From positions 434,001 through 498,000 of the forward strand of contig DASVTU010000019.1 in the NCBI GenBank assembly GCA_036387415.1: 64,000 nt of DNA, in the 5' to 3' direction. Source of the DNA: DASVTU01 sp036387415. GTDB taxonomy: Bacteria; Acidobacteriota; Blastocatellia; Pyrinomonadales; Pyrinomonadaceae. Made by a program: the position numbers and the translations under genes. The notes below the pieces were generated by a model. That model ran no database searches. It saw only the letters and a program-made list of their open reading frames with translations, and was not told where the DNA came from. Of this stretch, positions 8,625-17,242 are shown one piece after another. How positions within the stretch are numbered: position 1 is the stretch's first letter; every line of letters begins with the position of its first letter.

Positions 8625-10025
8625 ATGTCAACCGAATCAGCGAGTCAAAATTTCCGGGGCAAGCGAGTTGCGCTCGGCGTCTGCGGCGGCATCGCGGCCT
8701 ACAAAGCGGCGGAAATCTTGCGCGGATTGCAGCGTGCGGGCTGCACTGTCCGCGTCGCTATGACGAAGCGCGCATGCGAGTTCATCACGCCGCTCACCTT
8801 TCGCGCACTCTCTGGCGTGCACGTCCTCGTTGACGACTACGCGCCCGACAATCCCGACCCGATTGCACACATTACCTTCTCGCAGACCGTTGACCTCTTT
8901 CTCGTCGCTCCCGCCACGGCCAACATCATCGCCAAGTTTGCGCGCGGCATCGCCGACGATTTTTTGACAACCACCTATCTCGCCTCTAACGCGCCCGTGG
9001 TCGTCGCGCCCGCCATGAACACGACCATGTGGAACCATCCGGCGACGCAACGCAATCTCCAACAACTGCGCGACGATGGCGTCTACATCGTCGAACCCGA
9101 CGCGGGCGAGATGGCCTGCGGCACGGTCGGCCCCGGTCGCCTGAGCGAACCGGAAATCGTCGTCGCCGCCGCGCTCGACATCCTTCGTCAAGCCGAACGT
9201 TCGCCCGTCAAACATTTCATCCAAAACTCTTTCGTCCAACACCCTCCGCTCAACATTCAGACCAACGGCGACGATGCTACGACGAACCAAACCGCGCTCC
9301 TTGAAAACTCTCTCAACGAAAACAGGCGAGGCGAAAACACTCTCAACGAAGCCGCGTCTCAAGACTTGGCGGGCGAACGCATCCTGATTACGGCGGGCGC
9401 GACGCGCGAAGAGATTGACCCGGTGAGGTTTCTTTCCAATCGCTCGTCAGGACGCATGGGTTTTGCGTTGGCCGAGGCAGCGCGTGCGCGTGGCGCGGAT
9501 ATCGTAATCGTGGCCGGAGCGACCGCTGTGCCGCCGCCGGACGGCGTTCGAGTTGTACGCGTAACGACGGCTGAGCAGATGCGCGCGGCGGTGCTTGAAG
9601 AGATAGACGCGTCGAGCGTCTTGATAGCCGCCGCCGCCGTCACCGACTACCGCCCCGCCGCGCCATCGCCGCGCAAAATAAAAAAATCCGACGACGCCCT
9701 CACGCTTACACTTGAGCCGACGCCCGACGTGCTCGCCGAAGCCGCGCGTGCGCGCCACGACGGTCTCTTGTTAATCGGATTCGCCGCCGAAACCGACGAC
9801 GTGTTGGAGAACGCGCGTCTCAAGTTGGAGCGCAAAGGTCTCGACGCCATTGTCGCCAACGACATCACACGCGACGGCGCAGGCTTCGACACCGACACCA
9901 ACATCATCACGCTCCTCGCACGCGACCGCGACACGCCCCTCGCACTCCCGCTCCTCTCCAAACTTGAAGCCGCGCATCGCATCCTCGACGAGATTGTGCG
10001 CCTCCGAAAAGCAAAGATGGTTTAA
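8625..10025 (+). CDS. coaBC: Bifunctional phosphopantothenoylcysteine decarboxylase/phosphopantothenate-cysteine ligase
   Basis: About 466 residues from the ATG at 8625. The N-terminal CoaC flavoprotein half has GVCGGIAAYKAAE, the catalytic His in DPIAHITF, and the PAMNTTMW and MACG motifs. The C-terminal CoaB half begins at GERILITAGATRE and has NRSSGRMG and the VANDI segment. Together they turn 4'-phosphopantothenate and cysteine into 4'-phosphopantetheine for coenzyme A. Between the halves lies an unusually long Asn-rich linker of about 55 residues, containing two similar copies (ENSLNE and ENTLNE). Divergent from the secreted-protein gene at 8361. Confidence 0.95.
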   Translation: MSTESASQNFRGKRVALGVCGGIAAYKAAEILRGLQRAGCTVRVAMTKRACEFITPLTFRALSGVHVLVDDYAPDNPDPIAHITFSQTVDLFLVAPATANIIAKFARGIADDFLTTTYLASNAPVVVAPAMNTTMWNHPATQRNLQQLRDDGVYIVEPDAGEMACGTVGPGRLSEPEIVVAAALDILRQAERSPVKHFIQNSFVQHPPLNIQTNGDDATTNQTALLENSLNENRRGENTLNEAASQDLAGERILITAGATREEIDPVRFLSNRSSGRMGFALAEAARARGADIVIVAGATAVPPPDGVRVVRVTTAEQMRAAVLEEIDASSVLIAAAAVTDYRPAAPSPRKIKKSDDALTLTLEPTPDVLAEAARARHDGLLLIGFAAETDDVLENARLKLERKGLDAIVANDITRDGAGFDTDTNIITLLARDRDTPLALPLLSKLEAAHRILDEIVRLRKAKMV

Positions 10026-10130
10026 GGAATGAGAGCGGAGAGATGTGGGATGAACGGAAGCTTTTCTTCTGAATTCGGTCTTCCGGCTCCTGAATTCTGC
10101 GTTTTCTTGTGGTAATATTTTCCGACTTCA

Positions 10131-11141
10131 ATGAATGAAACGACGGAATTGAAAGACCTTCTGAGGTCTTTAACTGAAGATGTCGCGGAGTCGGTCAGGT
10201 TTCTGCGCGAGCTTGGCGTGGAAGGTTTGGAGGACGCGTCGAGCGTCGGGGTCTCCGCGTCGGTCGAGCAGACGAAAACGACTACGACCACAGCGACAGC
10301 GCCGACGAGAAGTGCGCCGCGCGCAGCGACGCCGACGCCCGCGCTCGTACGTCATGCGAATGCAGAAGGGACGGCGAGAAGTCCCATTCCCAAAGTGCCG
10401 TCAACATCAACGGTGGCGGCGACGCCTCGCGCCGGAGCCGTCGCGCCCGAAGCCTCACTCAATCAAACCGACATGGCGAGAAAAACGACACGCAAATCAA
10501 CCGCCGCGTCCGACACGCCTCCGGCGATGGACACACTCTTCGGCGAAATCACGCCGATGGACGAAGCCTCTCTGCCGCGACGCGACGAGACGCTCGAACA
10601 GATTCATGCAGACATCGGCGAGTGCATCCGTTGTCCTCTGAGCCAGAGCCGCAACCGCGTCGTCCATAGTGAAGGCAACCGTGAGGCGCGTCTGATGTTT
10701 GTCGGTGAGGCACCGGGCGCGGACGAAGACGCGCAGGGTCGTCCCTTCGTCGGTCGCGCGGGTCAACTCCTGAACAAGATTATCGAAGCCATCGGTCTGC
10801 GTCGTGAGGATGTCTTCATCGGCAACGTCAACCGTTGCCGACCGCCGCAGAACCGCACGCCGACCATCGAAGAAGCCAAAGCGTGCAAGGGTTTTCTCCT
10901 GCGCGAAATCGACGTGGTGCGCCCCGACGTGATTGTCGTGCTTGGCAACACGGCGATGAAGAATCTGCTCGACACCAAAGAAGGCATCACGAAACTGCGC
11001 GGACAGTTTCAAGATTATCGCGGTATCAAAGTGATGCCGACTTTTCATCCCGCCTTCCTCCTGCGCGACCCCTCGAAAAAACGCGAGACGTGGGAAGACA
11101 TGAAGATGGTGCGCGACTATCTCAACCGCACGAAAACCTAG
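10131..11141 (+). CDS. Family 4 uracil-DNA glycosylase with long N-terminal extension
   Basis: 336 residues. The catalytic domain starts near residue 150. Four Cys (165, 168, 236 and 252) match the [4Fe-4S] ligands of family 4 enzymes. Motif 1 is GEAPGADED (192-200) and motif 2 is HPAFLLR (306-312). It removes uracil from DNA, starting base-excision repair of deaminated cytosine. The first ~145 residues are a short helical segment (LLRSLTEDVAESVRFLRELG) and a Thr/Ala/Pro-rich linker, a layout like that of fused repair or polymerase-associated UDGs. A degenerate paralogue follows 147 bases downstream. Confidence 0.92.
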   Translation: MNETTELKDLLRSLTEDVAESVRFLRELGVEGLEDASSVGVSASVEQTKTTTTTATAPTRSAPRAATPTPALVRHANAEGTARSPIPKVPSTSTVAATPRAGAVAPEASLNQTDMARKTTRKSTAASDTPPAMDTLFGEITPMDEASLPRRDETLEQIHADIGECIRCPLSQSRNRVVHSEGNREARLMFVGEAPGADEDAQGRPFVGRAGQLLNKIIEAIGLRREDVFIGNVNRCRPPQNRTPTIEEAKACKGFLLREIDVVRPDVIVVLGNTAMKNLLDTKEGITKLRGQFQDYRGIKVMPTFHPAFLLRDPSKKRETWEDMKMVRDYLNRTKT

Positions 11142-11145
11142 TGTG

Positions 11146-11273
11146 TTTCAAAACCGGAATTTGCCACAGAGACACAGAGACACGGAGGATGGCAAAGGTA
11201 AAAGGCATAAACTTCTGATTTCTCTTTCCTTTTGTTCGTTTCATCTTGGCGTCTCTGTGGCAAATTTTGAAAC
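11146..11273. repeat. Inverted repeat with ACAGAGAC units between the two UDG genes
   Basis: Arms 11158-11173 and 11251-11266 are perfect 16-bp complements (AATTTGCCACAGAGAC). They are extended outside by TTTCAAAA/TTTTGAAA. The left arm has two tandem copies of the 8-base unit ACAGAGAC. Nearly the same arm occurs at 14561-14664 and 22254-22384. Confidence 0.85.
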
Positions 11274-11288
11274 GAGTTTTTGACATTC

Positions 11289-11879
11289 ATGCAGGAATCA
11301 CTCTTTTCTGACGAGACGCCCGCCGCGTCGCATGAGACGCTCGACGCTATCAACGCCGAGATGTTCGAGCGCGCCAAGAGCCTGCCGCAGTACAAAGACC
11401 GCATCTTTATCTTCGGCGAAGGCGAGCCGGGAGCGGTCGTGGCGGTCGTCGGCGAATCGCCGGGCGCGCCTGACATCGACAGCGGCAAGCCCTTCATGGG
11501 GCCAGCCGGACAGATGCTCGACAAGATTCTCGTCGCCATCGGTCTGCAACGAACCAAGTGTTATCTCACCAACACTGTCAAGATGATTTCCACGGGCGAC
11601 GAACTAACGCCCGACGTGCTCTCTTTCTTCATCCCTTATCTTCATCGTGAACTCGCCGTCGTGCGCCCGCGCGTCGTCATCTCCTTCGGCAACACCCCGA
11701 CCCGTGCGCTGCTCCACACCAAGAAACCCATCTCGCAACTGCGCGGTGAGTTTCAAGACTATCGCGGCATCCAACTCATGCCGACTTTTAATCCGGCCTA
11801 TCTCCTGCGCGATCCTTCCAAGAAACGCGAAGTTTGGGAAGACATCAAAAAGGTGCGCGATTATCTGGCGAATCCCTGA
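11289..11879 (+). CDS. UDG family 4-like protein lacking Fe-S ligands
   Basis: 196 residues from the ATG at 11289. It aligns along its whole length with the C-terminal domain of the preceding UDG (GESPG for GEAPG, LRGEFQDYRGIQLMPTF for LRGQFQDYRGIKVMPTF, LLRDPSKKRE shared). All four iron-sulfur Cys are gone; the only Cys is residue 91. The motif-2 His is Asn168 (NPAYLLR instead of HPAFLLR). Either it is a non-catalytic or altered-specificity partner, or it belongs to a less studied UDG-superfamily branch. The core is intact with no stop, so decay is unlikely. Confidence 0.82.
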   Translation: MQESLFSDETPAASHETLDAINAEMFERAKSLPQYKDRIFIFGEGEPGAVVAVVGESPGAPDIDSGKPFMGPAGQMLDKILVAIGLQRTKCYLTNTVKMISTGDELTPDVLSFFIPYLHRELAVVRPRVVISFGNTPTRALLHTKKPISQLRGEFQDYRGIQLMPTFNPAYLLRDPSKKREVWEDIKKVRDYLANP

Positions 11880-11998
11880 TGTCTTTGAAGCACGGCGTCG
11901 TCGTTCCAACAAAGTTGCGGGGCGTGGCAGTCGGCTTTTTACGTGTCTTGCGCGCGTCGGCTTCACCTTTTCCACGCTTCACGCTAACTTAAAACGGC

Positions 11999-14545
11999 GT
12001 GCAACATCCTGTCACAACCACCAACCCGCGCCGCCACGACGATGCGCCCGACGAGCCGACGCCTTCGCCGTCGCTTCCGCTCTACGCGGAAGTGGCTTTT
12101 CCTCTGCGCGTCTCGCAGACGTTTACCTATCGCCTGCCGCTCGCACTGCGCGAGGAGGCGCGGGTCGGCGCGCGTCTGCTCGTTCCCTTCGGACGCAAAC
12201 TCATCACGGGCTACATCGTCGCGCTTCACGACGCACTCGATGAAGCCGTCGAACTCGAAGAGGCGGATATCAAAGAGGCCGAAGAACTGCTCGACGCAGA
12301 GCCTCTGCTGACGCCGGAAGTGCTTGAGATTACGCGTTGGATTAGCGACTACTACGCCGCGCCGTGGGGCGAAGTGTTGAAGGCCGCGCTGCCCGCCGGA
12401 CTTAATGCGACGGTCGAACAGGTTCTCACCATCACACCCGAAGGGCGCGACGAGTTGGCGCGGCTGCCCGTCGGTCGCACCTCGACGGCGAAGGCGCGCG
12501 TCCTGCGTCGCGTCGCCGACGAAGGCGAGACAACACTGCGCGCCGTCACACGCGAAGTCGGTCAGAACCGCGTCGCGGCGGTCGCGCGCGAACTCGACAG
12601 ACTCGGCTGGATTCGCATGACACATCGCGCACGCAGCGCGCTCGCACGCGCCAAACGACGCAAGGCCGTGCGTCTCTTGCCGCCCGACGAACACGCCAGC
12701 AATGCTCCCGCGCGTCCGTTCACCGCCGCACAGCAGAGGGTTGTCAACTCGCTCATCGAGTCGGGCGGCGACATGTTTTATGCCGAACTACTCGAACACG
12801 CCGACGCGAGCGCATCCTCGATTCAGACGTTGGAGAAACGTCGCATCGTCGAGGTTTACGTGCGTGAGGTTCGCCGTGACCCGCTCGTCAATGCGACACT
12901 GCCGGAGACGGATGAATTTCATCTGACCGACGAACAGGCCGCCGCCTTACATGAAATCGAAGCCGCGCTTCGAGAGCCTGCCTACGCCGCTTTTCTCCTG
13001 CACGGCGTAACTGGAAGCGGCAAAACGGAAATCTATATTCGCGCCATGCGCGCCGCGCTTCTCGCGGGTCGTTCCGCGATGATGCTAGTGCCGGAAATCG
13101 CGCTCACGCCCGTCTTCTCCCGACGCCTCCGCGCGCACTTCGGCGACGCCGTTGCCATCTTTCATTCGTCTCTGACGACGGGCGAACGTTTCGATGAATG
13201 GGGACGACTCAAACGCGGCGAGGCGCGCGTTGTTATCGGCACACGTTCCGCCATCTTCGCGCCCGTCAGCAATCTCGGCATCATCATCATCGACGAGGAA
13301 CACGAAGCCTCCTATCGACAACAGGAGTCGCCCTTCTACAACGGACGCGACACCGCAGTCATGCGTGCGCTCAAAGAACGCGCCGTCATCGTGCTCGGCT
13401 CTGCGACGCCTTCGCTCGAATCCTTCCACAACGCACGCGCGGGCAAATATCGTTATCTCCATCTGCCGCATCGCATCGGTCGTCGCGCGATGGCGCGTGC
13501 CGAAATCATCGACATGCGCGAGGTCTTCAAAGAAGCCGGACGACAGGAAGTTTTCAGCCGACAACTTCTCGACGCCGTAGGTCACACGCACGAACGCGGC
13601 GAGCAATCCATCATTCTTCTCAATCGTCGCGGCTATTCGAGTTTTGTCGTCTGTCGTTCATGCGGCGAGCGCATCCAGTGTCCGCAATGCGATGTCACGC
13701 TCACCTTTCATCGCAACGCGCAGAGTCTCATCTGCCACTACTGCAATCACCGCGCACGCGTCCCCTCGAAGTGCCCTGCATGCGAAGGTCAGTACATCTA
13801 TTTCATCGGTGAAGGCACGGAGCAAATCGAGGAGATTTTGCAAAAACGTTTCCCCACGCTTCGCATCGCACGTCTCGACCGCGACACGACCGCCCGACGC
13901 TCGACCTACGAACAAGCCATCCTACGCTTCGGCGCAGGCGAACTCGACATGCTCGTCGGCACGCAGATGATTGCCAAAGGACACGATTTTCATAACGTCA
14001 CGCTGGTCGGCGTCGTCTCCGTCGATGCCGGACTCGCCTTGCCGGACTTTCGCGCCGCCGAACGCGCCTTCCAGTTAATCACACAGGTGGCAGGCCGCGC
14101 CGGTCGCGGCCACCTCGCCGGACGCGTCCTCATTCAAACCTTTCATCCACATCACTACGCGCTGCGCCACGCCTGCGCGCAAGACTACGAAGGCTTCTAC
14201 GAGGAGGAGATTCGTTATCGCCAAAACCTCAGCTATCCGCCCTTCGTCTCGCTCGCCTCACTGCTCGTCCACGGCGAAGATTTCACACGCGTTCAGACGA
14301 CCGCCGCCGAAATCAAACGCGCTCTCGACGAAGCCAACACAGACCGCGCCTGCCGCGTCCTCGGCCCCGCGCCCGCCCCACTCGCACGCCTGCGCGGCGA
14401 GCATCGCATACAGATTCTCCTCAAAGCGCGCAACCGTCCGCGTCTACGCGAGATTCTCGACCTCGCCCTCGCCAACGCCGCCGCCTCTGGTAACTGCGAC
14501 ATCCAATCCGTTAACTTAGAGATTGACCCGGTTAACTTGATGTAA
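11999..14545 (+). CDS. priA: Primosomal protein N' (replication restart helicase)
   Basis: 848 residues, GTG start. PriA reloads the replicative helicase at stalled forks. The N-terminal 3'-DNA-binding domain (about 25-130) is followed by a winged-helix region, then the helicase core: Walker A GVTGSGKTEIY, DEEH box in IIDEEHEASY, GSATPSLES, and motif VI in QVAGRAGRG. Between the two helicase lobes lies the Zn-binding segment with eight Cys in CxxC pairs (CRSCGERIQCPQC, then CHYC and CPAC). Full length. The UDG pair upstream and lpxD downstream are on the same strand but separated by gaps. Confidence 0.95.
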   Translation: MQHPVTTTNPRRHDDAPDEPTPSPSLPLYAEVAFPLRVSQTFTYRLPLALREEARVGARLLVPFGRKLITGYIVALHDALDEAVELEEADIKEAEELLDAEPLLTPEVLEITRWISDYYAAPWGEVLKAALPAGLNATVEQVLTITPEGRDELARLPVGRTSTAKARVLRRVADEGETTLRAVTREVGQNRVAAVARELDRLGWIRMTHRARSALARAKRRKAVRLLPPDEHASNAPARPFTAAQQRVVNSLIESGGDMFYAELLEHADASASSIQTLEKRRIVEVYVREVRRDPLVNATLPETDEFHLTDEQAAALHEIEAALREPAYAAFLLHGVTGSGKTEIYIRAMRAALLAGRSAMMLVPEIALTPVFSRRLRAHFGDAVAIFHSSLTTGERFDEWGRLKRGEARVVIGTRSAIFAPVSNLGIIIIDEEHEASYRQQESPFYNGRDTAVMRALKERAVIVLGSATPSLESFHNARAGKYRYLHLPHRIGRRAMARAEIIDMREVFKEAGRQEVFSRQLLDAVGHTHERGEQSIILLNRRGYSSFVVCRSCGERIQCPQCDVTLTFHRNAQSLICHYCNHRARVPSKCPACEGQYIYFIGEGTEQIEEILQKRFPTLRIARLDRDTTARRSTYEQAILRFGAGELDMLVGTQMIAKGHDFHNVTLVGVVSVDAGLALPDFRAAERAFQLITQVAGRAGRGHLAGRVLIQTFHPHHYALRHACAQDYEGFYEEEIRYRQNLSYPPFVSLASLLVHGEDFTRVQTTAAEIKRALDEANTDRACRVLGPAPAPLARLRGEHRIQILLKARNRPRLREILDLALANAAASGNCDIQSVNLEIDPVNLM

Positions 14546-14560
14546 AACTACGAGTTAGCT

Positions 14561-14664
14561 TCAAAATCTGCCACGAGACACAGAGTAAACAAATGAAAAG
14601 CGTTGCTTCCTACTTTTATCTCGTCTCCGTGTCTCCGTCTCTCTGTTGCTAATTCCAGTTTTGA
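14561..14664. repeat. Imperfect inverted repeat of the CACAGAGAC type
   Basis: Left arm 14561-14585 (TCAAAATCTGCCACGAGACACAGAG in outline) pairs loosely with CTCTGTTGC...TTTTGA at 14641-14664. It resembles the elements at 11146-11273 and 22254-22384. It fills the space between priA and lpxD. Confidence 0.65.
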
Positions 14665-14721
14665 CACGCGTTCTTAGTTTCCAAACCTTGAAACTACCAC
14701 TCCCTGCGGTAAACTCTCGAT

Positions 14722-15780
14722 ATGAAACTCTCTGAACTCGCAAGCCAAACCTCCGCACGCGTCGAAGGCGACGCGGAGGACATCGAAATTGTCGGAGCGG
14801 CAGGACTCGACGATGCCGCAACGGGTCACGTCACATTTCTCGCCAATCCGCGCTATACGCCGCGCGTGCAAACGACGCGCGCTTCAGCCATCTATCTGAG
14901 TGAAGACGCCGAAGCGCCGCAAGGCATCGCCGTTCTGCGTGCGCGCGACCCGTATCTCGCCTACACACGCGCTCTGCGTCTCTTTCATCCCGAACCCGCC
15001 TTTGAGCCATCGATTCATCCTTCGGCGGTGATTGATGCGACGGCGCGGATTGGCGCGGGCGTCGCGGTCGGCGCGTGTGTCGTCGTTGGCCGCGATGTCG
15101 AAATCGGCGCGGGCGTCCGCATCTATCCGAACGCGACCATCTACGACGGCGCAAGCATCGGCGAAGGCTCGACGATTCATGCGGGCGCTTGTATTCGTGA
15201 AAACACGGTCGTTGGCGCGCGTGTTATTGTTCATAACAATGCGGTTATCGGCGCGGACGGCTTCGGCTACGCCAAAGACGAGGAGGGTCACTGGTTAAAA
15301 ATTCCGCAGACCGGACGCGTCGTGGTCGAAGACGACGTGGAAATCGGCGCGGGCACGACCATCGACCGTGCTTCCGTCGGCGAGACACGCATCGCGCGCG
15401 GCGCGAAGATTGATAATCTCGTCCAAATCGGTCATTCCTGTACCGTCGGCGAAGACGCGTTGTTGTGCGCGCAGGTGGGGCTGGCCGGAAGTTCACAGAT
15501 TGGCCGACGCGTGGTGCTCGCGGGTCAGGCAGGCGTCGCGGGGCATCTCAATATCGGCGACGACGCCGTTATCACCGCCAAGAGCGCCACCAGTCACAAC
15601 GTTCCGGCGGGCAAAATCCTCTCCGGCATTCCCGCCTTCGACAACCGCGAATGGCTCCGCGCCACCGCCGCATTCCGTCGTCTCGGCGACATGCAACGCA
15701 CACTTCGCCTCCTTCAAGAACGCCTCGCCACACTCGAAAAAGGCGTTTCCTCCGGTGAAAACGAGGCTTCCCTGACGTAA
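14722..15780 (+). CDS. lpxD: UDP-3-O-(3-hydroxyacyl)glucosamine N-acyltransferase
   Basis: 352 residues. An N-terminal uridine-binding domain (to about 95) is followed by a left-handed beta-helix of hexapeptide repeats (IGAGVAVGACVVVG, IGAGVRIYPNATIYDG and on to about 320) and a C-terminal helix. The catalytic-site region VQIGHSCTVGED carries the expected His. It adds the N-linked acyl chain in the third step of lipid A synthesis, so this organism makes an LPS outer membrane. Other lpx genes are not beside it. It is the last gene before a promoter-flanked small gene. Confidence 0.94.
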   Translation: MKLSELASQTSARVEGDAEDIEIVGAAGLDDAATGHVTFLANPRYTPRVQTTRASAIYLSEDAEAPQGIAVLRARDPYLAYTRALRLFHPEPAFEPSIHPSAVIDATARIGAGVAVGACVVVGRDVEIGAGVRIYPNATIYDGASIGEGSTIHAGACIRENTVVGARVIVHNNAVIGADGFGYAKDEEGHWLKIPQTGRVVVEDDVEIGAGTTIDRASVGETRIARGAKIDNLVQIGHSCTVGEDALLCAQVGLAGSSQIGRRVVLAGQAGVAGHLNIGDDAVITAKSATSHNVPAGKILSGIPAFDNREWLRATAAFRRLGDMQRTLRLLQERLATLEKGVSSGENEASLT

Positions 15781-15867
15781 AGCCTTGAGACGCGGGTGTT
15801 TTTAAGGCGCAAGTGATAATTTGGAAGGTCTGGAAAATATTTGGGGTCGGCGGGATGAGAATTATTC

Positions 15868-15896
15868 TTGACAGAAAAACTGGTGGTCGTCATAAT
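15868..15896 (+). promoter_or_regulatory. Strong sigma-70-like promoter for the 97-residue protein
   Basis: A perfect TTGACA (15868-15873), a 17-base spacer and CATAAT (15891-15896, 5 of 6) form the best promoter in the window. The start site would be near 15903, leaving a leader of about 115 bases before the GTG at 16018. Confidence 0.7.
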
Positions 15897-16017
15897 AGGT
15901 TTTGAAATTGGATTTCAATTTCGCCCCATGTCGCGGGTAATTGAAAACTGACTTCCCATAAATAGTTTGATAACTATGAGATAGCAATAAAGAAAAGCCT
16001 TTTGTAAGGAGTCGGCG

Positions 16018-16311
16018 GTGCAAACGAGCAATAAAGCAACCTCGCATGTCATTGAATCTTCCCGTGATGAGCAACGCGTCGAAGTCGTGCTTGAGCAGCA
16101 CGAAGGCGTGGAGCGCGTCGCGTTGCGTTGTTCGACGTGGACGGACGGCCTCGGTTGGTGCACGCAGAAAACGATACGGCTCGACGGCGACCAACTGGAC
16201 GACCTTCAACACGCCATCACCGTCGCCCGCCATCGTCTCAGACGCCACCGCGCAGACGCGGGTCACGCACCGCAAACCGCTCAAGTGATTCAACTTCCGA
16301 CACTTGCATAA
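16018..16311 (+). CDS. Small conserved-looking protein of unknown function
   Basis: 97 residues from GTG 16018, which has an excellent AAGGAG seven bases before it. It forms its own transcription unit, with a near-consensus promoter upstream and a clear rho-independent terminator downstream. The central stretch RCSTWTDGLGWCTQKTIRLD is strand-rich with two Cys and two Trp. A helix (DDLQHAITVARHRLRRH) and a flexible end follow. No signal peptide or membrane segment. I believe similar small proteins occur in Acidobacteriota, but cannot check this here. Function unknown. Confidence 0.75.
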   Translation: MQTSNKATSHVIESSRDEQRVEVVLEQHEGVERVALRCSTWTDGLGWCTQKTIRLDGDQLDDLQHAITVARHRLRRHRADAGHAPQTAQVIQLPTLA

Positions 16312-16361
16312 AATCGCGCAAGGCTAAAAATAGTCGGCGGCGAAGCAACTACAGAAACAAG

Positions 16362-16412
16362 AAGGCAGCAAGCATGCGGCGTATCGCCACGCCATGCTCG
16401 CTGCCTTTTTCT
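16362..16412 (+). terminator. Rho-independent terminator
   Basis: A GC-rich hairpin (AAGGCAGCAAGCATG pairing with CATGCTCGCTGCCTT, one mismatch) ends in TTTTTCTTT. It lies 50 bases after the small gene. It may serve both it and the convergent ferritin-like gene. Confidence 0.8.
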
Positions 16413-16472
16413 TTGCCGGAAACGCTCTTAACCTGCGCTTTTTACTACTTTTATCGTCTTCCGCTTTCTGTC

Positions 16473-16934
16473 TTATCCTACTTGACGGAGTGTGATTTTC
16501 TCTTTGGTGACGTTGGCTTTGCGTTCGGAGGTGAGTTTTTCTAGCTCGTCGATGTGCTTTTGTTCTTCGGCGATGCGTTCTTCAAGGAGGAAACGCGTCG
16601 CTAACTCCGTGTCGGTACAGGCTTTCCACGCGTCTGTGTAGGCTCCCATGGCTTCGCGTTCGAGTTCCAAATCCTGTCGGAGCATCTCGGTCAAACTGGT
16701 TGACTGACGAATCATCCCCGGCTCGACCGAAGGCACGCCGCCGAGTGCGACCACCTTGTCGCCCAGCGTAGTGGCATGGTCGTGCGCCTCTTCGCTCTGG
16801 TCGCGGAAGAAGGAACGGTAAACCTCACGCTCCGGGCCGTTTACCAGAAAACTGTGTTGCAAATACTGTATCACGCCCGCCAGTTCCAGACTCAACGCGC
16901 GATTCAGATGCTCGATTAGCTCCGTGTTTGCCAT
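16473..16934 (-). CDS. Ferritin-like/bacterioferritin-type protein
   Basis: 153 residues, a four-helix bundle of the ferritin-like superfamily. The di-iron ligands are visible as Glu17, ExxH at 48-51, a Glu near 92, and ExxH at 124-127. The length and the LNRALSLELAGVIQYLQHS start resemble bacterioferritin-like proteins, but the haem-binding Met of classical Bfr is not evident. It probably oxidises and stores iron or protects from peroxide in the cytoplasm. The start is well set: GGAGGG just before the ATG, with a TTGACA-N17-TATGCT promoter upstream. It appears monocistronic. Confidence 0.85.
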   Translation of the reverse strand: MANTELIEHLNRALSLELAGVIQYLQHSFLVNGPEREVYRSFFRDQSEEAHDHATTLGDKVVALGGVPSVEPGMIRQSTSLTEMLRQDLELEREAMGAYTDAWKACTDTELATRFLLEERIAEEQKHIDELEKLTSERKANVTKEKITLRQVG

Positions 16935-16977
16935 TCTGCCCTCCGATTTTTACAACCCTACTTTTGAAGATACGCGG

Positions 16978-17006
16978 AGCATACCTGACAAATAAGTCGC
17001 TGTCAA
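16978..17006 (-). promoter_or_regulatory. Sigma-70-like promoter of the ferritin-like gene
   Basis: On the minus strand TTGACA (17001-17006), 17 bases, then TATGCT (16978-16983). It lies about 45 bases before the ATG, with GGAGGG as ribosome site. No obvious Fur box is seen. Confidence 0.6.
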
Positions 17007-17074
17007 CTGTAAATGTTGACACGCAAGCACTTAACAATGAAATTCGTTTTCAGTTCCAAAATCGCACGACAGCA

Positions 17075-17241
17075 AGTGCGGATTGCGGATTGGGAATTGA
17101 AAAGCAGAAGCCAGAATTCAGAATTTAGGAGTCAGAAGAAACACTATTGGCAATGCGCTCGCCATTGTTTTCTTCTCTCCATTCTGACTCCTGTCCTCTA
17201 GGTTCTGCCAATCCGCATTTCTCATTCCGCATTCCGCAATT
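17075..17241. repeat. Long imperfect inverted repeat with ATTCCGC/CAGAATT units
   Basis: The left part (GCGGATTGCGGATTGGGA, then AGAATTCAGAATTTAGGAGTCAG) pairs with the right part (CTGACTCCTGTCC, CCAATCCGCATTTC, then CATTCCGCATTCCGC). Units are 7 bases (ATTCCGC twice). It spans about 165 bases downstream of the SDR gene and ends right at its TAA. Confidence 0.75.
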
Positions 17242-17242
17242 T

